Positions 6,402 to 12,203 of a stretch of DNA of 12,203 bases are shown here, in pieces. A model generated the notes under the pieces. It saw only the letters and a program-made list of their open reading frames with translations, had not been told where the DNA came from and made no database searches. Both the position numbers and the translations under genes were made by a program. Position 1 is the first letter of the stretch; each line of letters starts with the position of its first letter. This DNA comes from Sphingomonadales bacterium. Its GTDB lineage: Bacteria; Pseudomonadota; Alphaproteobacteria; Sphingomonadales; Sphingomonadaceae. The stretch covers positions 1 through 12,203 of the forward strand of contig RDXA01000378.1 in the NCBI GenBank assembly GCA_004292705.1. Reading direction: 5' to 3'.

Positions 6402-7128
6402 CAGCGACCACAACTGGCGTCTCTGGGGTGAACGCGACCCCTACTACGGTGTCCTGACCAGCCCGCAATTTCGCAAGGACAAGATTTCGGCGAACCGCCA
6501 GATTTTCTTCGATGACGGACAGGCGTTTGTCGGACACTGGCTGACCGAGATCGAAAGACATTTCGGCGGCTTGCCGCGCGGCCGGGCGCTGGACTTCGGT
6601 TGCGGGGTGGGGCGACTGACCATCCCCTTGTCCGATCACTTCGAATCCGTCACGGGACTCGATATCTCGCAAGGCATGCTCAACGAAGCACGCCACAACA
6701 GCGCCGACCGGAATATTGAATATCTGCTGTCCGACGATACGCTGTCACTGGTCGATGGCACCTTCGACTTCGTGAACAGTATCATGGTCCTCCAGCACAT
6801 CCCGGTCGCCCGTGGTATGGCAATCATGTCGAAGTTATTGGCGCGTGTCCGCAAGGGAGGCGCTTGCCTCATTCAGGTTTCGACAAAACGAAATCATGGT
6901 TTGTGGGATGAACTGCGCTATCGTTTTCGCCATCACTTGCCGGGCGGACAGGCGATGATGAATCTGCTTGAACGCAGGGCGGCCGATACGCCGGTCATGC
7001 AGATGAACGAATATTCGATCGACGCTGTGCTGGCCCTGTTTCGGGCACATGGCTTCGAGGATATGCTGGTGTGCTACGAGCGCCATGGCAGCAATGATGT
7101 CGCCATGATCATTTCGAAGCTGCGCTAG
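6394..7128 (+). CDS. class I SAM-dependent methyltransferase (Methyltransf_11/25 type)
   Basis: The protein is 244 aa. The opening WRLWGERDPYYGVLTSPQFR (8-27) is the N-terminal lid seen in a family of small-molecule or glycan-related methyltransferases. SAM motif I is ALDFGCGVGRLTIP at 65-78, with the acidic ribose-binding residue D90 in TGLDIS. FDFVNSIMVLQHIPV at 124-138 is motif IV/post-I. RVRKGGACLIQVST at 151-164 forms the following beta strand. No membrane segment or signal peptide is seen. The acceptor substrate is unknown. The start at 6394 is the only ATG in frame after an upstream stop at 6364, but its ribosome site is weak (GAG at 6385). It stands alone; the preceding small ORF overlaps it, and no glycosyltransferase or other pathway gene flanks it. 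Confidence 0.9.
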   Translation: MADSDHNWRLWGERDPYYGVLTSPQFRKDKISANRQIFFDDGQAFVGHWLTEIERHFGGLPRGRALDFGCGVGRLTIPLSDHFESVTGLDISQGMLNEARHNSADRNIEYLLSDDTLSLVDGTFDFVNSIMVLQHIPVARGMAIMSKLLARVRKGGACLIQVSTKRNHGLWDELRYRFRHHLPGGQAMMNLLERRAADTPVMQMNEYSIDAVLALFRAHGFEDMLVCYERHGSNDVAMIISKLR

Positions 7129-7398
7129 TGAGCGCGACCGGTTTTGCCGTTTTGGGGAACCAGGTCTGACCAACGCTCACCCCGGTCGAACGGCTGGTGG
7201 AAACAGAAGCGACAGGCCTTGATAATCGCACCGCATCACCAGCCGATCAAGCATTCAACATCATGAATTGAAAAAATAAACCGGACGATCCTTGATCAAA
7301 TCCTCGGGCATGGTTTTGGCCGTGCTCTTTGCGCTCGCAAACCCGCCTGCCCCGAGGGCAACTGACCAGACCCGAATTCCTACGGCTCCAGCTTCGCC
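7129..7398. other. 270-base intergenic gap between convergent genes
   Basis: No coding frame is credible here. Open frames on the plus strand toward 7399 are shadows of the Cys-rich gene. The middle (7260-7280) is AT-rich (AATTGAAAAAATAAA), unusual for this window. GATCAAG at 7245-7251 and CTTGATC at 7291-7297 form a loose inverted repeat around it. Confidence 0.6.
7302..7357 (-). repeat. nested stem-loop downstream of the exported-protein operon
   Basis: CCTCGGGCA (7302-7310) pairs with TGCCCCGAGG (7348-7357) over nine base pairs with one bulged base. Inside lies a second hairpin, TTTGC-GCTC-GCAAA (7328-7341). It starts about 40 bases after the stop of the Cys-rich gene on the minus strand. 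There is no strong T-tract, but the minus strand continues GATTTGATC. It may terminate the operon transcript or protect its 3' end. Confidence 0.4.
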
Positions 7399-8694
7399 CT
7401 ACTCCGCACGCACCTTTGCTGGTCCGTTACCACAGCGTTCGGCGGTGAACGTAACCGTTGCCTTGCATACCCATTCGGTTGCCGGAGGGGGGTATCCCTG
7501 GCCCTTGACCCACCCGTACATATTGGTAGCCATCGCCTCGGAAATGCACGCCAGACATTTACCGACCGGCGGCGGCTTCAAGTATAGTTCCTTCTGCTGG
7601 GAACAGGTGGGGGCACTCACACTGCTTTCCACGATGCTCTCGCTCCCGCCAGGTGTACCCCGGGCGCGGGCGATCCGGGCCTCGGCTGCCTCGCGCGTGG
7701 CAGCTCTGTCAGTAATCTGCTGGGTTCCCTGCCGCCGCGTGCATTGTCGCGTTGGTGAAGGGCTGGGCATTGGTGTGGCGCCCGGCTTGGGGACAACCGC
7801 CAGGGGCACCTTAGGCCGGTACTTCGCCACCTGCTCGTTCATCGCCAGCAACCGCTCGGCCGAGGCGCGTTTGCCGGGGCCAAGCTGGGCTTCCATCGCG
7901 GCGATTTCGGCGCGGCGCTTGGCTTCGGCCGCCGCCTTGACCCGCGCAGCCTCAGCGGCTTTGGCGTCGGCAATGCGCTTGAGTTCGGCTTGGCGGGCAT
8001 CACGATCGGCTTTTGCCTTGGCCTCGGCGGCCCGCTCTTCAGGCGTGTCAGCTACGCCGTAAGTCGGCAAGAACACGCGCGTGTAGGTGGCTTGTTCCTG
8101 TGCGCTTGCCCAGTCTTGGTCCTCTGTCTTGCGCGGGCGATCCAAAGACACGCACCGGGTAGACCAATTCCAGCCATCGGTCGCTGGAAAGTCAGCGGCG
8201 TAATTGTCCTGAATGAACTGTTGCCACGCGCCCCCTACTTCGACTTCGAACCCTGCATCACGATCGTCTCGCGCCCATTTGCTGAGAGTCTCCGTTTCGT
8301 TGAACCGCACCCGGCTGTAGACCGGGCTGCGGGTGCGATACACTTGTTCGCCCGACTGCGGATCCTTCTCCCACCGCCCGAGTGAGGCCCAGCAGACGCC
8401 CGTAAGTTCACCGCGCGGCGGATTCGCGTTTGCAAAGCTCGACTTTCGCTCCGCGAAGCATTGGGACTGGTACGGCTCGTCGAAGCACGGACAGTCGCCC
8501 GAGATACAAGTCCGGGGTGCACTTGCGGGGCAATTGCCCCAACAGTAATCCTGCCCTCTTGCGGCATAATAGTCCGTGAATGCCGAGGGCGGCAGGGCCC
8601 TGTCATTCTGATCCGCGAGCGGGAAGAGCAAGAGTGCCAGGCCCACTATGAGCACCCAGCCGAGCGAACGCAGCGAGCGGCGACGTTCGGGCAT
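7399..8694 (-). CDS. unknown signal-anchored, Cys-rich, coiled-coil protein
   Basis: The protein is 431 aa and I do not recognise a family. The N-terminus is MPERRRSLRSLGWVLIVGLA, a positive cap and then a hydrophobic helix at about 11-27, so it is a type II signal anchor or a long signal peptide that puts the rest outside the cytoplasm. Residues 48-101 hold seven Cys (CWGNC, CISGDCPC, SQC, GVCW), a dense cluster. A mixed alpha/beta part follows to about 215. A charged Ala/Lys/Glu/Arg helix at about 217-292 looks like a single coiled coil of the TolA type. A Pro-rich linker (296-315) leads to a second Cys-containing end (C318, C364, CLAC at 380-383, C410, C421). The total is 14 Cys, an even number that fits disulfides. 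The start lies two bases after the stop of the upstream exported protein (TGACCATG), so the two are translationally coupled and probably work together. Confidence 0.8.
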   Translation of the reverse strand: MPERRRSLRSLGWVLIVGLALLLFPLADQNDRALPPSAFTDYYAARGQDYCWGNCPASAPRTCISGDCPCFDEPYQSQCFAERKSSFANANPPRGELTGVCWASLGRWEKDPQSGEQVYRTRSPVYSRVRFNETETLSKWARDDRDAGFEVEVGGAWQQFIQDNYAADFPATDGWNWSTRCVSLDRPRKTEDQDWASAQEQATYTRVFLPTYGVADTPEERAAEAKAKADRDARQAELKRIADAKAAEAARVKAAAEAKRRAEIAAMEAQLGPGKRASAERLLAMNEQVAKYRPKVPLAVVPKPGATPMPSPSPTRQCTRRQGTQQITDRAATREAAEARIARARGTPGGSESIVESSVSAPTCSQQKELYLKPPPVGKCLACISEAMATNMYGWVKGQGYPPPATEWVCKATVTFTAERCGNGPAKVRAE

Positions 8695-8696
8695 GG

Positions 8697-9317
8697 TCAG
8701 AAGCCCGTTGAAGCGGACAAGTCGCAGGCAGAGCGAAGGAACTCCATCGCGTAGGCGACCCGCGCAGCAGTGGCGGCGTCAGGTGTGACCAAAACGACGG
8801 AGGCTGGCTGTGCAGTGACGACAACGGCGCGTTCCGTTGTCTCGTTGCTATTGGCCTTGAAGGTCTTGATCGAACTGACCGAAGACCAGTTGACGGCGGC
8901 TGGCATTAGCGCGGTAGAAAGGGTCTTACGATAGTCTGCAGCCGTTGTCACATCAGTGACTGAATAGTTCCGCAACCATGCCGCGATGTACCCATCCAAA
9001 TTGGCTTCCGCACCGAGGCCGGGTGACGATTGACTGTCGCCGATGCGCCACTCGAAGTCACGCGTGATGAGCGAGTCGCAGGGGCCGACAGGCTCGAATC
9101 GAATATTGATCGATCGGGCGTAGAAGTCTGCCTTTGCGATGTCGCTCGAAACGAAGGGGAACTGTAACGTGATAAGCCGGAGAAACTCCTGAGCTCCCTC
9201 GACAGTCTGAGCTGGTCCTGAAGAAGTTGTTGGAGTGGTGGCAGCGCCGCTTTCTTGTGCGTAGCCCGGCATTGCGGTCGTGAGAGCAGCCGCGGCAACC
9301 AACAGAAACCATTTCAT
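8697..9317 (-). CDS. unknown secreted or periplasmic protein
   Basis: The protein is 206 aa. MKWFLLVAAAALTTAMPGYA is a textbook Sec signal peptide with cleavage after GYA, before QESG. The mature protein begins with a Thr/Ser/Pro-rich linker (23-38), then a domain of about 165 residues with two Cys (80 and 198) that could form one disulfide. Segments such as VEGAQEFLRLITLQFPF, GYIAAWLRNYSVTDV and TERAVVVTAQPASVVLV suggest an alpha/beta domain. I do not recognise a family. The ATG at 9317 is supported by a G6 run at 9325-9330 seven bases upstream; the in-frame ATG at 9332 would put five extra residues before the signal peptide and is less likely. This is the first gene of a two-gene operon with the Cys-rich protein. 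Confidence 0.82.
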   Translation of the reverse strand: MKWFLLVAAAALTTAMPGYAQESGAATTPTTSSGPAQTVEGAQEFLRLITLQFPFVSSDIAKADFYARSINIRFEPVGPCDSLITRDFEWRIGDSQSSPGLGAEANLDGYIAAWLRNYSVTDVTTAADYRKTLSTALMPAAVNWSSVSSIKTFKANSNETTERAVVVTAQPASVVLVTPDAATAARVAYAMEFLRSACDLSASTGF

Positions 9318-9370
9318 TTGTGATCCCCCCAAAATGCTCCCGGCACCGGCAAGTTGAACCCACCGTAATC

Positions 9371-9399
9371 ATGTTATTGATCAAGGAGAATAGGAGCAA
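9371..9399 (-). promoter_or_regulatory. candidate promoter of the exported-protein operon
   Basis: Read on the minus strand, TTGCTC (9394-9399) and TAACAT (9371-9376) are 17 bases apart. That would give a leader of about 45 bases before the ATG at 9317. Both boxes are imperfect, but this is the most AT-rich spot upstream of the operon. Confidence 0.3.
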
Positions 9400-9557
9400 C
9401 GCGACGCGCAATCAAGCGAACCCGAAAGGCTGCAGAGCTGTGCTGCCCAACGGTTATGTGATGGATCGCACCGGGGTGATTTGCCAACCGCGCAACAAGC
9501 ATCCGCTGGTGTGAGACCTTGCCTCATCGAAACCGCAAAGATCAGGACAAGGGCTGA

Positions 9558-9749
9558 GGCTCGACCCCGCACTGGGCGGATCAATCGGGGCGGGGCTGCC
9601 AGCAGCTCTATACCCTGGCCGGACAGCCATTCGGTTCATAGTACCTCAGCGACGGACGCAGGGAGCGAACCGATATCGCCCAGCAGGCGCACTTCATCGC
9701 AAACGAGTTCAAGCGTCAGGCCGAGAAGACTTTGGCTGCCTGGGGCGTG
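9558..9749 (+). pseudogene. possible decayed coding remnant
   Basis: One plus-strand frame reads QQLYTLAGQPFGS, then a TAG at 9639-9641, then YLSDGRRERTDIAQQAHFIA and NEFKRQAEKTLAAW. The composition is that of a helical soluble protein rather than of a random GC-rich frame, and it continues across the stop in the same frame. It then runs into the antisense of the radical SAM gene. There is no start and no recognisable family. It may be the relic of a gene cut off by a rearrangement. Confidence 0.25.
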
Positions 9750-11498
9750 TCACGCGGCGGCGGGCTGGGCCTTTGCCTCGGCCCGGCGCTTGTCGGCGAT
9801 CGGGGTCGACCGGGTATCGGACAGCAGGTGCAATTCCTCGCCGAGGCCTTCGACCGGCTCGATTGCCCGGTCGCTATAGTCCAGCCGCGCTGGATCCTTC
9901 ATGATCGCGCGCAACATGCGCCGCAGCCGCCACCAGGTGTGCATCTGCACCGCGAGCGAGCGCGCCACATGCCGCAAGTGACGCGGATAGAAGGTATAGA
10001 CGCTTTCGATCGGCAGGTCCGGTCGCCGCTGCCGCCGACGCCTGATCCTGATCCAGCCCGATTCGAGTTTGGCAACGCCTTCCATGCGGACCGCTTCGCG
10101 ATAGGCCATCAACCGGTTGAGCGTCGTCAACCGCTTGTTCGAACCCAGCGCCACCAGCCGCTTGAGCACGCGCTCCATGTGCTCCCAGGAATAGAAACTC
10201 GCATAAGCATCGCGATAGGCGCGATCCCATTCCTCGTCGGTCATCCGCGGATGGCGTGTCACGCGGTGGTTGAGATCATACTTGCTGAGATCGGGGTCCA
10301 TCCACTCGCCCGCCTCGTACATGCGCTTGTGATCCTCACTGCCCGGCAGGGGGGTGAGGTAGTTCATGTACAGCGTGTCGATCGCGAGCTCTTCCTTGAT
10401 GATCGCGATGTCGTTCAGGATCGATTGATAGGTGTCGTTCGGGAAGCCGATGATGTAACCGCACGTGATCACCACTGGATATTGTTTCCAGGCGAGGATC
10501 ATCGCGCGATAATCTTCGACGCGGTTCTGGCGCTTCTTGGAGGCTTCCAGATTGTCGGCGTTGATGTTTTCAAGCCCGATGAAGATCTGATCGCAACCCG
10601 CCTCATGGCATTGTTCGACGAAACCCGGCACGCGGTGCGCAAGGACATCCACCTGGATCACCAGCCTGACCGGCAGGCCTTCATTCTTCAGTGCAATCAG
10701 CCGGTCGGTAAAGGCGCGCCAGTTCTTGTTGCGGGCAAAGTTGTCGTCGGTCAGAAAAAAGCGCGAAATGCCCTGTGCGGCGTTGGCGCGCACGATCGCC
10801 TCGAGGTCGTCAGGGGTCCGGAAACGGCTCTTGCGGCCCTGGACGTTGATGATCGTGCAGAAGGTGCATTCGAACGGGCAGCCGCGGCCCAGATCGAAGC
10901 TGCCATACTTGGCGAAGTTGCGCTTCACCTGCTCGATGGGCAGATGCGGCACCGGCGCGCCGGCAATGTTGGGGGTGTCTTTCAGGTAATTGTAAACCGG
11001 CTGCAATGCCCCGTTATAGGCATCGATCAGCACCTGATCGATCCGCGCGTCCTCGGCCTCTCCGGCGAAGATCGAGATGCCGAGCTTCGCCATCTCGTCG
11101 AATTCGGGAGGCAGTTGCTTGAGCATCGAGAGGCAGCCCGACACGTGGAAACCGCCAATGCAGGTGGGGAGCCCGGCCGCGCGGAACTCGCGGGCAAGAT
11201 CGAGCGCGCGCGGGAACTGGTTCGACTGAACACCGACAAGCCCGATGAAGCAGCGGCCGCCCTGGCGCTGGATGCTCCTGACGATGTCTTTCACCGCGAC
11301 GCGGGTGTTGATCTCGTCGATGATATGCAGATCGTGCGGCACATCGCCCAGCACACCGCGCTCGAACGCGTCCTCAACAATTGCGGCCATGCAGGCCAGC
11401 GAGTTGTTCGGGATCAGCGACCGCCACCATTGCAAGGGATACCCCTCGTCATCGTAGCGGGTTGGCTTGATGAGGTAGACCTGAAACCGATCCGGCAT
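9750..11498 (-). CDS. radical SAM protein with N-terminal B12-binding-like domain
   Basis: The protein is 582 aa. Radical SAM enzymes reductively cleave SAM at a [4Fe-4S] cluster to start radical chemistry; the substrate here is unknown. Residues about 5-150 form a Rossmann-like domain in the position of a cobalamin-binding domain (FQVYLIKP, HDLHIIDE, CFIGLVGVQ, PTCIGGFHVSG). The DxHxxG motif for base-off B12 binding is not visible. The cluster motif CPFECTFC (C207, C211, C214) opens the TIM-barrel core, with GISRFFLTDDNFAR at 243-256, QIFIGLENINADN and CGYIIGFPNDTY following. A basic C-terminal region (about 470-560, rich in Arg) has no known role; it includes a RIRRRRQRR stretch. The ATG at 11498 has GGAG (11506-11509) at good spacing; the frame extends to 11606 but that part looks non-coding. 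No partner gene is adjacent. Confidence 0.93.
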   Translation of the reverse strand: MPDRFQVYLIKPTRYDDEGYPLQWWRSLIPNNSLACMAAIVEDAFERGVLGDVPHDLHIIDEINTRVAVKDIVRSIQRQGGRCFIGLVGVQSNQFPRALDLAREFRAAGLPTCIGGFHVSGCLSMLKQLPPEFDEMAKLGISIFAGEAEDARIDQVLIDAYNGALQPVYNYLKDTPNIAGAPVPHLPIEQVKRNFAKYGSFDLGRGCPFECTFCTIINVQGRKSRFRTPDDLEAIVRANAAQGISRFFLTDDNFARNKNWRAFTDRLIALKNEGLPVRLVIQVDVLAHRVPGFVEQCHEAGCDQIFIGLENINADNLEASKKRQNRVEDYRAMILAWKQYPVVITCGYIIGFPNDTYQSILNDIAIIKEELAIDTLYMNYLTPLPGSEDHKRMYEAGEWMDPDLSKYDLNHRVTRHPRMTDEEWDRAYRDAYASFYSWEHMERVLKRLVALGSNKRLTTLNRLMAYREAVRMEGVAKLESGWIRIRRRRQRRPDLPIESVYTFYPRHLRHVARSLAVQMHTWWRLRRMLRAIMKDPARLDYSDRAIEPVEGLGEELHLLSDTRSTPIADKRRAEAKAQPAAA

Positions 11499-11845
11499 CG
11501 TTTCGCTCCATGGGACGGTCGTACCTATCTTGAAGGACTGCCGGGGTCGAGCCGGAATCCTCGAGCCTCCGGATTTGACGCAATCTGGGGGCCGTTTCGG
11601 GGGCATTGGCCCGAAGCGGCAGGATACCGGGGCATCCTCTCTAATCTGGAACCGCTGGCCGCACCGCGGAGTCCCGCCACCTATTCCTGCCAGCCATGCC
11701 TTGCATTGAAGCCTAAGCGCCTGCCTTGTCGATCAGGGTCAGCGCACGCTTGGCGATGGACGAAAGCGATGCGGCGCTCGTTGCTGCCAGCCGGTCCACG
11801 GTCAACCTGTCGGCCATGGTCGTGGCCATGGATGCGCCGGAATGA
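11499..11845. other. 347-base gap between radical SAM and AraC-like genes
   Basis: This holds the 5' leader of the radical SAM gene. A short frame on each strand between 11713 and 11845 has codon bias but no firm start (see the 38-codon entry). Nothing in any frame resembles the N-terminal domain expected for the AraC-like gene that follows. Confidence 0.55.
11713..11829 (-). CDS. possible small protein, 38 aa
   Basis: The frame starts MATTMADRLTVDRLAATSAA, continues SLSSIAKRALTLIDKAGA and ends with TAG. Most third codon positions are G or C and the peptide could form one amphipathic helix. There is no clear Shine-Dalgarno sequence; M5 is an alternative start. The complementary strand has an equally open frame, so the codon bias cannot decide. 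It may be a real small gene or an echo of decayed coding DNA. Confidence 0.22.
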   Translation of the reverse strand: MATTMADRLTVDRLAATSAASLSSIAKRALTLIDKAGA

Positions 11846-12203
11846 CGGCTGAGCAATCATTGCCTATGCTGGCAAGGTTCGTTCCCCATATCCGATGCCG
11901 CGGCAATACCGCCGTTCCTTGACGAAATCCTGCTGGCAAAACTTGGGCCGCCGCATCGCGATGAGGCCTTGGTGGCGGCCTTGGCGCGGCTGCTCGTTGA
12001 TCAACATGACATCGATACCGACCGGATCTGCGAGGCGCTAGGCTGTTCGCCCGCAACGCTGCGACGGCTCTCGCAACGACATTTCGGCTTCGCTCCTAAG
12101 TTGTTGCTGCGACGATCACGTTTCCTCAAATCGCTTTTCGCAATCATGGGCCAAGAGCAGGGTGGTTGGGGGCAGCTGATCGATCCCAGCTACGCCGACC
12201 AGT
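11846..12203 (+). pseudogene. AraC-family regulator, C-terminal HTH part without N-terminus (runs off window)
   Basis: From about 11891 the frame reads SDAAAIPPFLDEILLAKLGP, then RDEALVAALARLLVD and the AraC-type helix-turn-helix core DRICEALGCSPATLRRLSQR, HFGFAPKLLLRRSRFLKSLF, and GWGQLIDPSYADQ at the window edge. Such regulators normally carry about 120-150 residues before this point. Here the frame is stopped by TGA at 11843-11845, there is no ATG before the HTH, and the first codons (RLSNHCLCWQG) look non-coding. The next plausible starts are a TTG/GTG pair inside HRDEALV. I read it as a 5'-truncated or frameshifted gene, though a short HTH-only protein from an alternative start cannot be excluded. 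The 3' end is outside the window. Confidence 0.65.

Larger units (their letters stand above)
9333..9749. other. 417-base region without an intact gene
   Basis: Apart from the operon's 5' leader and candidate promoter, this stretch holds no complete gene. Short plus-strand frames look protein-like but are broken by stops: 9371-9514 ends CQPRNKHPLV then TGA, and 9558-9749 is interrupted by TAG at 9639 (see the separate entry). Two strong SD-like motifs, AAGGAG at about 9383 and AGGAG at 9392, are followed by no start codon. Confidence 0.55.

Noticed and set aside
7128..7187. GTGAGCG/CGCTCAC and GACCGG/CCGGTC pairs as a terminator for the methyltransferase
   Set aside because: The arms are far apart and not nested, and there is no T-run behind them.
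7292..8062. 256-codon plus-strand frame with a signal-like start (MIKSSGMVLAVLFALANPPA)
   Set aside because: Most of it is antisense to the Cys-rich gene, and the Ala/Ser/Arg repeats are the complement of the coiled-coil codons. The minus gene has the signal anchor, coupling and Cys pattern.
9732..11852. 706-codon plus-strand open frame
   Set aside because: It lies antisense to the radical SAM gene, has Arg/His/Asp-rich non-protein-like composition and no family pattern. It is a usual GC-rich shadow frame.

Overview
The window looks like chromosomal DNA of an alphaproteobacterium, most likely of the order Sphingomonadales and perhaps Erythrobacteraceae. The evidence is high GC with strong G/C bias at third codon positions, a tRNA-Gln(CUG) of the alphaproteobacterial type, a membrane-anchored cytochrome c of the CycM type with an Ala/Pro-rich tail, and a short AraC-type regulator of a kind common in sphingomonads. 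The taxon is an inference from gene style; no marker here fixes the genus.

Left part (1-4972), ordinary core genes. A minus-strand run contains prephenate dehydratase (pheA), then a DUF4129-type membrane protein and the start of a DUF4350-type protein that leaves the window. The last two overlap by ATGA. They are the usual tail-end partners of MoxR/DUF58 membrane clusters. Divergent from pheA is a membrane-anchored cytochrome c. Convergent with it is a translationally coupled pair, gppA/ppx (polyphosphate/pppGpp phosphohydrolase) followed by rlmE (23S rRNA Um2552 methyltransferase).

Middle (4973-5959). A complete tRNA-Gln(CUG) gene with an encoded CCA end and a plausible promoter faces a convergent SDR-family oxidoreductase.

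Right-middle (about 5960-9749), accessory-looking. Long gaps with weak coding character surround a stand-alone SAM-dependent methyltransferase preceded by a doubtful small secreted ORF, and a tightly coupled two-gene minus-strand operon of exported proteins I do not recognise. The second of these is a signal-anchored, Cys-rich, coiled-coil protein. The gap between this operon and the next gene holds short broken reading frames that may be the remains of a lost gene.

Right end (9750-12203). A radical SAM protein with an N-terminal B12-binding-like Rossmann domain runs on the minus strand. Beyond a 347-base gap is the C-terminal HTH part of an AraC-family regulator. Its frame has no credible start and is preceded by an in-frame stop, so it looks truncated. 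It runs off the window end.

I see no CRISPR array, insertion sequence, integrase or toxin-antitoxin pair. The most interesting undescribed items are the exported two-gene operon (7399-9317), the uncharacterised radical SAM protein, and the decayed stretches on either side of the latter.
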